From NCBI GenBank assembly GCA_035079385.1, contig JAVHKY010000028.1:3534001-3598000 (forward strand): 64,000 bases of DNA. Reading direction: 5' to 3'. This document shows, in pieces, positions 50,060-63,480 of the stretch (position 1 is the stretch's first letter; each line of letters starts with the position of its first letter). Made by a program: the position numbers and the translations under genes. The notes under the pieces were generated by a model. It did not search any database and was not told the origin of the DNA. It worked only from the letters and a program-made list of their open reading frames with translations. This stretch comes from Aspidiotus rigidus (taxonomy: Eukaryota; Arthropoda; Insecta; Hemiptera; Diaspididae).

Positions 50060-50960
50060 CTGGGATATAAATAAATGAAAAAAATTTATGAAAATAAAAT
50101 AGCCTAATTTAATATTTTCTTAAAATTGTATTTATGATTAATGTTGGTAAAGTGAAATTTATATGAATCATTGAGGATGATACAGAAATTTTTTATTTCA
50201 AATCTAATTTTGAAAACTTAGTATTGTATATTATATTATGTATTCCAGTAAATTACGAATATAGAATTATTTTCATTATTAAAAAAAAATTATAAAAATT
50301 TAATGTTTCCATACAGATTTAAATTGATAGTAAACATCTAAATTGATAATAGATTTTAAATAATTATTTATTATGATTATTACTAACATAAATTTCTTTA
50401 ATTAAACATTTCTAAAGAAAAAAATATTTAATTCATTATCAATTAAAAAAATTAATTCAATCATATCGAACAATCAATTTTTTTCATCTTTTTATTTTGT
50501 TTTATTTTTATTTTATTTTAGATTGTTTTATTTTTTGAGGTGGTGCCGACAAGAGTCCGTGGACCAATTACTGCCGACACCACCTTTACGTACTTTACTA
50601 CACTTGAACAGTAATAATAATTACAATAATTCTAACTAATATTATTAAAAAAAAAAAATTAAAATTAAATTTTACGCTCAATTGATAGGAGAATAATGAG
50701 ATTATTTGTAACGAGGAAGTCGATTTCAATTAAATGTTTTTTTACCATAAATATTGAGATAAATAAAATATTTATTATACTTTTTTTCAATTCAATTTTT
50801 GAACTAAAATTTATAACTACCTGATATAAAATTTAAAAATAAAATAAAGATTTGAAAGAATTTCCTGAAATGAACCATTGAAAGTAATTTTTATCTATTA
50901 TTATTTTTTTAATGAAAGTTAAACATTTAATACATTTAAGTTGAATTGATAGATTAATAT
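50060..50960. other. AT-rich segment inside the gtcga copy, possible third numt
   Basis: Composition changes sharply to mitochondrial-like AT content between gtcga sequence on the left and a short gtcga remnant on the right (50965-51005, 'aactgaaaattgacgtcaga'). I could not read a secure mitochondrial gene on either strand, so its origin is inferred only from composition and from analogy with the 21.2-24.4 kb copy. A GC-rich hairpin interrupts it at 50538-50585. Confidence 0.4.
50538..50585. repeat. GC-rich hairpin in AT-rich sequence
   Basis: AGGTGGTGCCGAC and GCCGACACCACCT form 13-bp arms with two mismatches, both tolerable as G-U pairs in RNA, around a loop of about 22 bases. The composition contrasts with hundreds of surrounding AT bases, which suggests a small insertion. 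Confidence 0.6.
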
Positions 50961-51005
50961 TGATGTTGCCAACTGAAAATTGACGTCAGATTGATAGTTG
51001 ACGTA

Positions 51006-54000
51006 AATGAGATACAGGAGAAAAATGCTTGGCAAGACTGCAGACAACCCCAAGTGAGTACAAGATGGAAAATCAAAATATCAATGAAGAAGAAGAAACT
51101 TTTGTTCCCCTCCCCACTATGTTACCAGCAGTTCAATCCCCACCTGGTCTTTGAACTGGCAACAAATTGTAGAAAGACAGAAATCAAAGTGTCTGTCTGC
51201 CATACTAATTGAAATATGCCATAATTACATTCAGAACAGAATCCAATCAAGTTTCTTACCAAGAATCTTATTCTTTAGTAGATAATTTAACAGGCATCAA
51301 TGAAAATGGGGGGGCGGGGGGAAATTTAAGAGATATTTTGACCTTGCATTTTTCTCTCATCAGGAGAATCAGGAAGTTTTGATCACTCACTGCTGCTTTA
51401 ACTGTGTCTCCCAGCAATAAAATTGTATCCTCATTTCATTAATTTTACAGATATTGAACTCCAGTATAATGAAGAGGATTAGTTGAAGGAAGACTGAGAA
51501 TTTTCCTAAGATTCTTAAGAACATCATAAATTTATAATTAATCCTAAAGTTGTAATACACTTTCGCTAATAGCAATTTTTCCCAGGCCCGTTTTGGTTCT
51601 TTGCGGCCCCGGTATTTTCTCTCACCAAGAGTTTCGTGTTCATCTTCGTTCTTGTTTTCACAGAACTCTGGTTCCATTGATGAGGCGCATACAAATCAAG
51701 GAGCGACCCAAGGAAATACATAAACGAACCACGTGCATTCATTTTTGACAGTACTTTCCAATACATATTATAACGGTGGCAACTAATTGTGAATAATGAA
51801 TGATGACAGACAGTTCATGCACTACTTTTTAGCGGACATTTATTAGATTTAAAGATGAAAGCCTACGAAGAAAATCAAATGCCCTCTTTCTACATCGGTC
51901 AATCTGACTTGGTCCGTCACACAGAGAAATCTGCGTAAAGTGAATCATTCTGCCCTCAAGATAGAATTAATCAACAAATTAAACAGTTTCACGCCATCGA
52001 ACTGATATGATATTGAACACTTTCAATCTTGGGAGCAAGTGTTGAGAACCCATGACGTTTGAGATTACTCTGATTTCCAGCATCTTCCGACGATTTCCAA
52101 TTTTAAAACAAGGTTAATCTATCTTCAGTTTCTAATCACTCAACAATTTGGTTAAACTCAGTTTATTGACTGCGCTTTATGGTCTCAACTATGATCATAC
52201 TCAAACAGAAACCTCCTAGTGGGCGATCAACATAAGCTATTGCTCAGCTTGGCTAATTTCTGACAGTTTTGAAGGGTGGGAAATTTGAATGTGATGATAA
52301 CAGGGAAACTTTCCTTTTGACCCTTAATCGGTCATTGAACTCTCGAGCACTCGAAATAAACATCAATTTGTGGCTTGTTTCAATTCCCTTCGTGAGAGCC
52401 AATTCCAAAGGCTAAAGAATTAACGCCTTCGGCATACTAACAAAGATAGAAAATATGGAACAGCGAGAAAAGCGACAAAAAAACAACGAATTTTTCGAAT
52501 GATCAAATTTAAGCCGTCTTATGAATAATTCTTCTCATCTACAACTGCGGTGTTAAGACTTTTTCCTCACTCTTTCCTACGTTTTGTTTAAAATAATCTC
52601 CTCCCTATTCTGTTGGCTGCGGATTTTTATACATTTTCATTAATTTCTCATAGATTTTCATTCTCGTTTTCGCGACTCGTCTTTCGGTCTTCGTTGTTGC
52701 CGATTTTTTCCTCTCTTCTTCATCCGACTCGTTCGGTGTTATTACACGAAATAAATTAAAAGTCGCAGCGGATACAAATTGAACATTTTTGTCGGACTTC
52801 ACGTTATTGTTATTGTTGTTGTTGGGTTCTCTTTTTATGTACGAGCTTTTCGTTTATTCTTTTCCTCGTCGCTCGGTTCGCCTTCCGCTCGCAGATACAT
52901 AAAACGAAGGGGACGGGGTTGACACCGCGAATGGCAAACAGAAGGTGGAGGATCGGGTCGCTAAATTTATTTTTCAACTTCCGTTAGCAGAACGTTTTAA
53001 AAATCTGTGTCGTTAACGCGTTTTTACGGTCATTTTCATTTTGTACATAAGCAGCGCGAACGTGGCAGACATCGTTCCTTCCGATGTTGACCTAATTCAA
53101 TTTTTCATTTTCTTTTTTCCCGACGCCCATTCGCGCATTCGACTTCGTTATAATAAACGTTAATTTCTAACGCAGTTCACTCGTGAGTTTCGCTTGTCGA
53201 AAATTTTGATGCGAAACGGCCACACGATATAGCGGCAAGTTTCGCATTCCTACTCGTGCCCGTTTAATAAATATACGAAAATATTCGCGAAATATCGCGT
53301 GCGAACACGTCGAATAGGGAAAAAAAATATGAGAATGACTCGCCGACTGCGAGAGAAACAAAGCGTTAAATTAATCGGTGCGTCGGTCGTAAAAATACAA
53401 TATCTTGCAATAATTGCTCCGACCGACTCCATCCACACGTATATTCAGGCAAATCTGGGAACGAAACATTGAAAATATTTTGGCTTTTGGTAAAGTCCTC
53501 TTTTTTTCCGCTCTCTTTATATTTTCGGCATTTTTCCCTCTCTTTTTACCGTATGCGAGCATTTTTATTTCCATCCTTTCTGTATGACGAGTTTATAACC
53601 GGAGACAATTACGTACGGTATGGGGTTGGGGGCGGTCTGTATACGGGAATTCACCCGAACGAGGAAAAAAACTGATAAAGACAATGCGCACTTCCTCGTC
53701 GACTCGCACGTGTTTGTTTCCAAACTCAATCTGCAGTCGCGCTGCAAACATCATCCGAGTATCATGCAAATTAGAAAAACGATGACTTATCTCCCAAGAC
53801 ATATCGGAATAAGTTTATTGAAAAAGACTTATTGCTTACGCTCACGAGAAAGAGCTTCGATACAAAACTACGAGTTTATATATCGGCAAATGGAAGATTC
53901 GTATATACTTTCAGACGTCAAAGTCGTTTATCAAAGTTGCTTTTCTCATTTTTCTCGGCGAAAAGGCCCGATAACGTTGTTCGATTTGAGACTCGTGAGT

Positions 54001-54655
54001 GTCCTATTTCGATGCATTGCCAAGACTGCAATTTTTGTTCGAGATAAATACACACATATATATATATAAGGGTACTACAATTTATTCACAATTCACGCAC
54101 TCCGGTAATTCTATCTCTGTGAACTGCGAATAAATTTTTTCTCGTAACGACGACAAAACGTATTATCGATGAGAGTACCATTTTTTGGCAGGAATGCCAC
54201 TTGTTAAGGACTTCTCGCTCCTCGGGTCATTCCCTCTTCCTCTCTAGGTAATATAAAATACCGTTAGAGTTATTCTCAATTTATATTCAACGCGTGTTCG
54301 TCGCTCACGATACCCGGAAATGTGTTTGAAAAAAAAAAAAACTCAAAATTCTGTTTTAATGCAGTCATAAAGTATGAATGTTCAACCAAAAAAGACTAAG
54401 TATGAAAATTGGTTTGATGAGCGTCGATATCAAAACAAAATTGAATTTTTGAGAGACTAATCCTCAGCTGGCATTCTCGAAGTCGATTCTATATACTCCA
54501 ATTTTCCTGATTACGAATATATCATGACACACAATTTTTGAACTACTTCCAATTTGTAAAAAGGTGGTTTTCGACTCCACATAAAGAGGAATTTGTACCC
54601 TTATCTCCTCGAAATAGAAGCTAAACGGAGAAAAAGTTTTCTTAGATAGTGAGTA
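51006..54655. other. Non-coding sequence, no gene recognised
   Basis: No supported gene. 52.6-54.05 kb has higher CG content and several overlapping frames on both strands. The longest is 53620-54069, + strand, 149 residues, with no recognisable domain. I do not call it a gene, though an unrecognised exon or 5' UTR is possible there. Confidence 0.5.
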
Positions 54656-54659
54656 ATCA

Positions 54660-55570
54660 TCTACGCATTGGAAAGGAAGAAAAATGAGGATTTAGAGGGC
54701 GAGTTGTAAAGATGTATTCTGCAGGTGGCCTTACACGTCGTTTTTGAAAACGAGAGCCTCGCTAGTTCTTCTGGTCCATAGGAATCGAGCAGAGAATGGG
54801 GTACAATCGTGGTGAAGACCGAAAGCATATGATTGTAATGACGTGATGAACGACAATGGATGCGAACATCACTGAAGCAAGGTTTGGATATAGGTGCGAT
54901 GTGATCCTCTGAGAGCACCAAGGAAACGGAGAGTTGAGAACTTGATAGCCTAATTCCAGAATGAATTCAATGGAAGGAAACAGGAGAAGATAGAGACCTC
55001 ATCGCATTCAAAATGCTCCGCCTTTTCCAAGGCGTCAAGTACAGATTTCCTGACAGCTTCTCAATAGGAAACCTCATACTGTTCTTGGTGCCTAAAATCT
55101 TTTAGCGTCACTTACACGCCGATTCTCCACCCTCCATTGGACAAGGTACATGGACCATAGAGGTTCCCTCACCGATCTTCATCTTCTCCTCTCGGAGTTG
55201 GTGAACATGTTTCAAAGATTGCCTTACGTCGTTCTTAAAAACAAGAAACCCGATAGTCTTCCTCATACAATAGCGGGAAAGACCGAGGGATGATTGTAGT
55301 GATATAATGAGCGGCCACAAGCTAGCTTCGGCAAATTTGGGTGCCCTGCGGTGTATCTCTCTGAGAGTACAAAGGAAACGGTAAGGTCCAGAAAGTCGAA
55401 AATTTGATCGCTACCTTTTCCAAGATATCAAGGACAGAATTCTAACGACTTCTGAATTGGCGTTCTAGGTGGTCAAAATCTAGTATCACTTACAAACTCA
55501 ACTTTGCCACACAAATCCTCTACCAGGCAAAATACGTGAAAAATGGAGGTTCCTTCACCGATCTTCATCT
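54660..55570 (-). repeat. Two diverged copies of a minus-sense block, possibly retroelement
   Basis: 54700-54960 and 55190-55440 share the same order of words on the + strand: 'ccttacacgtcgtttttgaaaac' and 'ccttacgtcgttcttaaaaac' type stretches, then 'gattgtaatgacgtgatga' / 'gattgtagtgatataatga', 'ctctgagagcaccaaggaaacg' / 'ctctgagagtacaaaggaaacg'. On the minus strand the second copy reads FLVFKNDVRQSLKHVHQL and GEGTSMVHVPCP. That is reminiscent of the linker and start of the GIY-YIG part of Penelope-like elements. The match is weak, so the identity is inference. Confidence 0.4.
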
Positions 55571-55574
55571 TCTC

Positions 55575-57465
55575 CTCTTAAACCTGCGATTTTTTGAATC
55601 CAGATCTCACCGTTTTCTTGATGCGCCCTGAGGATCGATCCAAATGCATAAGTTAAGAACATACCACAGACCCACTCCCTTCAAAAAGAGAACATAATTA
55701 ATAAGTCTTTTTTGCGGCAAGTGCACTGCTCAAAGGAATAATTTGGCAAAAAATTCCATTTCTTCACGTTCAAACAGAAAAATAGATGATTGTCGAGTGA
55801 TAAAATCGACTTTCAACAACATTCAATGACGTAGGACAGAGGCTGACAGAATCTTCTATCGTACTTTCGGCCTGATGAAACACTCGATTAAAAATCCAAC
55901 TCACTATATCTCACCATACCGCACTCCAATACGTGAAGAAAAGTGCTTGCGTTCGTAGTCATCGTAGTCGTTAAAAAGAAATTAATTAACCAACGCGCGT
56001 GTATTTAGACAACATATTGTCGAGCTCGTGGGTAATGTGGCGCTCTTCGCGCTACCTTTTGACGTCTTCTCCCCCTTTCCTAAAGCACGCTTTCTTTCTT
56101 CCTCTATATCCGTCTTTGTTTTTTTCTTTCATCATTTTCGGTTTATACATATATATGCAACCGTCAGTTCAGTGCCAAAAAAAAAAAAAAAAGTAATATG
56201 TAATAACAATAATTACAGGCCTTCGACTGGAGATAGATCATTACGACGAATGATGAAAATGGGAAACACGTATTTCATAATGTGATTTTAATCGAAGAAG
56301 TTCACGAATAGAATCCGAAGAGTAACCGATATTACTATAGCGAAGAATGAAATTACAGTATCATCGCCGGTCTCACCGCATTTAGCGTTTTCAACTAATG
56401 TTGTACACGCGGCTGAGATGTAAAATCTCATAATCAGCAACATCAACAACCTTTTGGTCTTGTTCTCAGTTTGTTTATTTCATTCATTCGCTGAGAAACA
56501 AATTCTATTAGACGTTATACCTACCCGATGATGTTCGTCAAAAACAAATAACGATATCTAGAGAGCTTCGTTCAAAACTTTCTCATGCTCGATGAACGGC
56601 CGGCAACAGTGACGCTCACGATTTCCTAACATTAGCGGTTTATCAAATTCGGATACATGATTAGGGGGTAATTTTCGATACTAATTTCGATACCCGTAGT
56701 GATTTAGCCTTTATTCGGAACAAGATACGAATACAACAGATCGAAATGACGAATTGGATCTCCTTCGTTTCAAAAGTAGGTATTATTACAGTAAGAGTCA
56801 TAAGTGCACCATCTTGAACCTCCACCCCCTCCGACTTGGTTTTATACGGACCCGAAAAAAAACCACTGATGTCGTTAATTGTGTTTATTGAGGAGAGCAG
56901 GGAACCCTTGCTCCTTCAATTTGGCGCGGAAGAAATTCACTAGTCTGCTTCTGCAAGTTTGGTGAAATTCAATTTTCATGATATTTGAAGAAAAAGGGAA
57001 GTGTCGTTAGGCCACTTAGGATGTACTATATTTAACTTAGAACATTAGGTTTCACCAATTCTTTGCTGATAGACACATAAAGCTAAGCTATGTCAGAATA
57101 TCAATTAAGCGTAAGTCTATGAAGATTCTAAAAATATCCGAGTTGCTGTAGCAGGAGCCGATCGTCAGGTACTCAAGTTGTTGTGCACTTTGTTCGAAAA
57201 TTTGGGGGCTCCTCAGAAGACCGACCCTTTCTGTATGAGTCAGTGAGAGAATTTAAAAATGAAGGGCAAGGTAGACTTATGGCGGTCTAGGCGGCAAACT
57301 TTACTATGCAGTTTTGATAACTTCCAGCATCCGCTGCTTCTCCTGCTACCTTTGGAAGGTACACAAGATTGAATAAGCTATGGCGCGGTTCTAAATCTGC
57401 CTAGCCCCTTCGTCACCCTTCATAATAGTTAGAGCAAATGTAGACAGCTGGGTTCAGGCAGACCA
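55575..57465. other. Non-coding sequence, no gene recognised
   Basis: No supported gene. An A-tract lies at about 56177-56191. The frames at 55999-56285 flank it and show no domain. Confidence 0.6.
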
Positions 57466-57484
57466 TTGCATGCAAAAATTTCAC

Positions 57485-59250
57485 CGAATATATGGTTCAG
57501 CATTGCCTATGGAATATGTGGTTTAGCATTGCTAATGGAATATTTGGTTCAGCATTGTCTATGGAATAAGCGGTTCAACATTGCTTATGGAATATGTGGT
57601 TCAGCATTTCATATGGAATATGTGGTTCAGCATTGTCTATGGAATAAGTGGTTCAACATTGCTTATGGAATATGGGGTTCAGCATTGCTTAAGGAATATG
57701 TGGTGCAGCATTGTCTATGGAATAAGTGTTCAACATTGCTTATGGAATATGTGGTTCAGCATTGCCTATGGAATATGTGGTTAAGCATTGCCTATGGAAT
57801 GAGTGATTCAACATGCTTATGGAATATGTGGTTCAGCATTGCTTAAGGAATATGTGGTGCAGCATTGTCTATGGAATAAGTGGTTCAGCATTGCTTAAGG
57901 AATATGTGGTGCAGCATTGTCTATGGAATAAGTGGTTCAACATTGCATATGGAATATGTGGTTAAGCATTGCCTATGGAATGAGTGATTCAACATGCTTA
58001 TGGAACATGTGGTTCAGCATTGCTTAAGGAATATGTGGTGCAGCATTGTCTATGGAATAAGTGGTTCAACATTGCTTATGGAATATGGGGTTCAGCATTG
58101 CTTAAGGAATATGTGGTGCAGCATTGTCTATGGAATAAGTGGTTCAAAATTGCTTATGGAATATGTGGTTCAGCATTGCCTATGGAATATGTGGTTCAGC
58201 ATTGCCTATGGCATGAGTGGTTCAACATTGCTTATGGAATATGTGGTTCAGCATTGCTTAAGGAATATGTGGTGCAGCATTGTCTATGGAGTAAGTGGTT
58301 CAACATTGCATATGGAATATGTGGTTAAGCATTGCCTATGGAATGAGTGATTCAACATGCTTATGGAACATGTGGTTCAGCATTGCTTAAGGAATATGTG
58401 GTGCAGCATTGTCTATGGAATAAGTGGTTCAACATTGCTTATGGAATATGTGGTTAAGCATTGCCTATGGAATGAGTGATTCAACATGCTTATGGAATAT
58501 GTGGTTCAGCATTGCTTAAGGAATATGTGGTGCAGCATTGTCTATGGAATATGTGGTTCAGCATTGCCTATGGAATATGTGGTTCAGCATTGCCTATGGA
58601 ATGAGTGGTTCAACATTGCTTATGGAATATGGGGTTCAGCATTGCTTAAGGATTATGTGGTGCATCATTGTCAATGGAATAAGTGGTTCAACATTGCTTA
58701 TGGAATATGTGGTTCAGCATTGCTAATGGAATATTTCGTTCAGCATTGCCTATGGAATATGTGGTTCCGCATTGCCTATGGAATGAGTGATTCAACATGC
58801 TTATGGAATATGTGGTTCAGCATTGCTTAAGGAATATGTGGTGCAGCATTGTCTATAGAATAGATGGTTCAACATTGCTTATGGAATATGTGGTTCAGCA
58901 TTGCTAATGGAATATTTGGTTCACCTAATATATGGTTCAGCATTGTTTATGAAATATGTGGTTCACCTGATATAGTGTTCAGCATTGCTTATGGAATATG
59001 TGGTTCAGCATTGCTAATGTAATATTTGGTTCACCAAATATGGTTCAGCATTGTCTATGGAATAAGTGGTTCAACATTGCTTATGGAATATCTGGTTCAG
59101 CATTTCTCATGGAATATGTGGTTCACCGAGTATATGGTTCAGCATCGATTATGGAGCATATGGTTCAGCATTGCTTATGGACTTTTACCGTACCTCAACC
59201 GGTTAGCTTTTTACGGCATACAGCATTGCTCATAGAATATGTGGTCCAGC
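57485..59250 (+). repeat. 26-bp minisatellite, roughly 65 copies
   Basis: The unit is close to TTCAGCATTGCCTATGGAAT followed by ATGTGG. Recurring variants are GCTTAAGGAAT, TGCAGCATTGTCT, AATAAGTGG and TTCAACATTGC. In much of the array they follow a fixed three-unit order of 78 bp. Some units are 25 bp ('ttcaacatgctt', one T lost). Because three units make exactly 26 codons without stops, the array produces long artificial open frames in all three + frames (for example 57466-57846 and 57994-58350). The last units, after 58900, are more diverged and irregular. Confidence 0.95.
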
Positions 59251-59259
59251 AATCAATGT

Positions 59260-62200
59260 AATGAAGAAATGTGAGTTCAGATCAAACGATCACGAGAAGT
59301 AGGGCTTTGTCATACTTGTGGGCGATACCTGTTCTCCAATTTGCGTTCATCTCTATTGAATGACTGCACTACAAACTTCTATGTTGAACTACTGAACAGC
59401 TGCACTGACGCCAAGATGTGGAGTAGATTTTACAAGATGAAAGAAATTCTTGTAAATCTGTAATTCTTATTTCTGCATTTTCCTGTTCTGCAAAAAATTG
59501 GAAAAGCTAAAAAAGAAAACTGAAGAAAATCGCCTTTATTCTGGCTTCATGACTCAGGAAGGTTAATGCAGTCTCTTAGCCTCGCCCTCATCAGTAAGAA
59601 CTCAGCTTTTTGCTTTCAGATGGCTGCAATATTCTGTGGGTTCATGTTTGTATTGACCTCAGCATGATAAGCACTGGGCTACTCCAGAAAAACTTCTTTT
59701 TTCAACACATGACCTCTCTTAAAGACCTTTTTAGCTTGCCCTACCTATGCCTCCCCGCTTTGCACTCGCACAAGTTGTGTGGTGCTCTTATATCTTACTC
59801 TTGGTTGCACCGTGAACACGGCAGCTGCTTAATTTCTCCGTCCTTTCATGGCAATATTTGTAAAGAACCCATGGATGTTCAATATTTGCTTAAAGCGGTA
59901 ATTTGTGCTATTCTGTCTCTCCATTCCTGAAGCAGGAAACGCTTGTCATAATTATACGTCTTAGCGTACAAGACACAGAGGTTCATCGAGGGTTTTTCGC
60001 TGAAGAAATAGGCTTGGAGCTTTTACTATATGGTGAAGACTCATCGACACCACCCTCGCCAGAACTTCCCTAAAACAAGTCAAATTTGTCACATTTTCCT
60101 CAAGAATTATCGAATTTAGAGGACAAATACCTCAGTATGAAAATTATCGGAATACAATTTAGGAGAAAAAAGTATTCTTGTGATTTTTTCATGAACGTAA
60201 TACAAATGGAAGAAATGCGGCGACAATGTAACGCATGAACGTGAAAATTTTACAAAACACAGAAAATGCTACAAAGATGGACGGATTTCCAGAAATTTGC
60301 ATCGCATTCATAAAAAACAATTAGACTTATTGCAAATTTAGCGTAGATTTGGTAGGATGCGCAATTCACGAGAAAAATCGAAAAAAATGCGTTTTTTTTT
60401 TTTGGGGGGGGGGGGGAGGGGGAGGCTTTTTGCTTTTTACAGCATCTTTATACAAAAACCGTTGTCGCGCAAGCACTTCATGTTTCCGGCGCTGTAGGGA
60501 GGGGAGGGGGGGCTCATCCCATTGACATCGAGTTATTAAAAAAATCATAGGAATACTTTTTTCCAATAAATTTTACGTAGATTATTTTTGTACTGAAGTA
60601 TTTGCCTTCTAAACTCCATAGTTTCGGGGGAAAATCGAAAAAACGTAAAAAGTGCCCCCTTCAGGAGCGTTTCACCAAGAGTGGCGGTGCCGGGCATTCA
60701 CCCATAATAAGGATACCGAGGCCAACATTTTGAGCAAAAAAACCTATGATGAACATCTTTTATTTTTCAATTCACTCATTCCTCGTTATATACCGAGCTC
60801 GCAGCTCTCCGTTGAAACTGGTCCATCTCAGTTTCTTTGAGTCAACCCATACCAGAGCACCATAAAAGAGGCTCATCACGATCCTTCTTCTAGCTACTCG
60901 AGTTTATTCTACTCGTCCAACTAATACAGACATGCACCTCGTCAATCATAAAAATTATGTTCGAAAATTAGCGGATCCACCGTCTTAAAGGAAAAATTAA
61001 TGGACTTCGTTACACACTGTATCGGTACAATACCGAATTGTAAAGTATTACGTACTTTTTGAATTGTAAACGAGTTTCTTTTCAGTATAGTGATTGTCCG
61101 AACATCGAAAGAATAAAAAGATATTATATTCTATCGTAAAATATTAATTTGAGATGGCTCGAAAATTTGGAGCAATTTTCTATCTTTCAGAGATACCTGT
61201 CATCAGTATAACTCTCCGGTAGTCTAACCGCTTTGTTGGCGCTTCAAATCTCATTCGTCGCACAGATCATCGCCGTTCCTCGCGTTTTCTAAACTGAAAA
61301 CATGTTTTAACCGAACCCTGGCCGCTTGACAAAGAATCTCGAAAACGCGTTAGAATAATTATTTTCAACGCTACATTAGCTACCCGTGCATGAAATTATA
61401 TATGACCACAAATATTCACGCCTAGGTTAAAATTATATTATAAAAATGAGTAGAACAAAATAAGATAGCCTTTATCCAATTTTCGATCTCGTTAACTCAG
61501 AATTACGCTCAGAGTATATTATTACAACTTCGTTAACGTACATTACGAGTGCGGGTATTATGTATAAAGTTTTTCTTCGCTCTGTCCTACCGAGCGAGTG
61601 CTTTTCCCATTCTATGAAATTTATGCGTAAGTTTCCAGACGCGAGATTATGATTGCGTTGACCGCAAATTTTCTACCCATAAAATCATGTCACGTTTGCG
61701 TCGCGTCGTTTTCAAAAGCGGGCTTTATTACTCTCCTCTTGCACAGCACTTGTTTAATCGAATGTTACTCTCTGCAGTGCTTCATCTCGCGTTATATGTT
61801 AGTCTACGCCAGAAATACGAGTAAATGCATCACTTATACTCCCGATATACTTCTGATGTTGATTCGAACGGTGAACAAAAAAAAAATGCCACAGCTGGCG
61901 GGGTGCCGCTAAACAAAAAGCTCATTATATTAAAATTAGTTCGATTCACATGACTGAAGATAAAGCGAGAGACAGACGCACAGAAGAGGACAGAAGTTGG
62001 TTAATATTATTTTATTGAATATACGCGCGGCACAAGAATATTTAATATTAATTTTTCACCCGAGTGAAAACTGATGAAAAAAGATTCCCATGATGATAGA
62101 TTATGAGTGTTTGATAAACGAGATTTTTTTTTTCAGCAACGAGTAGTAGTGTGTAATATCTATCTATACCTAAGTTAGAAGAGAAAAAGGTACGGTGATG

Positions 62201-62835
62201 ATGAGTACTTCGATCTTCACAGAGCCACGAATGCGATTTCGCAACAAGCGTCAACCACTTCTTCATTTAAGAGATGTCGGAAGGTCGGAATTTTCGAGGA
62301 TGGTCTACGTCGAAAAAGGTACGTATACGAGTACACTAATGTCGAAAAAGAACTATACGCGTTACTGGCCACAGGTCGAGCGAAATGTGATTAAATTGAT
62401 GAGCTGTCATTCATACGGAGTCGTTAGCGATGAAGGATAACTTTGCATAACTTTCGAATTCTCATCTCAAGAAATAAGTACTGACGCGAAGGCTAAAAAT
62501 ACTTATCGAGTTTTCCTAACTGGTTTCAAATATTGACGATCGACTATATGATAGTCTCTGGAGGAGGGAGGTATGAAAAATTGAATGTAATTAACGGGGT
62601 CTTTCCACCTTGCCAAATAAAACAAGAACGTTCGAAGTCTAATAATGTTCTAGCATAAGCTAACGTCGATTTTCCGTAGATGAAAAGAATATCAAGGAAA
62701 CACAACTCTAGCCTGGGTTTCAATAGTTGAAGTTCTTTATGATGTCTTCCATATAGTTAGGTTGTGTTTACAACTTCGTTGAACTTTTACTAAATGTCAA
62801 CTCCTACCCTCTTTTCTGGATTTGCGTTCCTGTGA
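59260..62835. other. Non-coding sequence, no gene recognised
   Basis: No supported gene. The frame at 59610-59930 (106 residues) has no recognisable domain. A T-run followed by a G-run lies at 60392-60423. The frames at 61649-61912 and 62195-62440 are unsupported. Confidence 0.6.
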
Positions 62836-62839
62836 CCAG

Positions 62840-63480
62840 GGGTCAATTTCGAGTCGAATTATATTTCTCTGGTGATTTACGCAGGCCGATTTGAAATCGT
62901 CTTTAAATGTACGTCGATTGAAACAGTCGACTTTTAGTTTTCTGAGAATTCATGCTTGTCGGCTTTAAATCGACCTCACGTTGACCTGAGGTCGATGTGC
63001 AGTCACATCCTTGTAGCATTTCGTTTGTTTGGTGACTTCGCTACTTGCAAGCGGAATGTACAGAGTCTATTGTACCATTGGAATCTCAATTATGTTTGCC
63101 CGGTGCAATATTGGTCTCATCGACGCAATTCTAATATCGATTGTCAGTTGACATTCAAATGTGATACCAGAAACCGTCTTATTTCTCACCTCGATTCTGA
63201 AACCCAATCAGATTCTGGATTTGAAATCGACGCAGTGTCGACATCAAATTACAAGTCTTTACCGATGAATGACGTACAATCGACCCATGGGTTGACATAT
63301 CGGGAGTCGACTCAATTCCAACGTCGACGATGTCTCGATAGTGAAAAGGAGCGGTCGATTTTCCGCCGCAACTTCTAGTCATTCCAGCTCTACATCATCA
63401 ATTTTAAGTTGTCTTTCGGTCACAACAGCGAGTCGATTTGGAGTCGACATAGTTTATCGGGAGTCAGAACATCTAATTTA
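62840..63480 (-). repeat. gtcga-family copy with hairpin core
   Basis: The reverse unit marker 'ttagttttctgagaattcatg' is at about 62934-62954. The hairpin core is at 63016-63062, and the family end pattern 'cgtcgacgatgtctcgatag' at about 63321-63340. GTCGAC and TCGATTT words are intact. The open frame at 62956-63378 is a by-product of the repeat. Confidence 0.85.

Noticed and set aside
53620..54069. 149-residue open frame on the + strand
   Set aside because: Overlaps several equally long frames on the other strand in a CG-richer region; no domain. Kept only as a note that an unrecognised exon is possible.
57466..58830. Repeat proteins of over 110 residues with a 26-residue period
   Set aside because: They exist in all three + frames and follow from the 26-bp minisatellite having no stop in its units.
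62956..63378. 140-residue open frame on the + strand
   Set aside because: It lies entirely inside a gtcga repeat copy and has no independent support.
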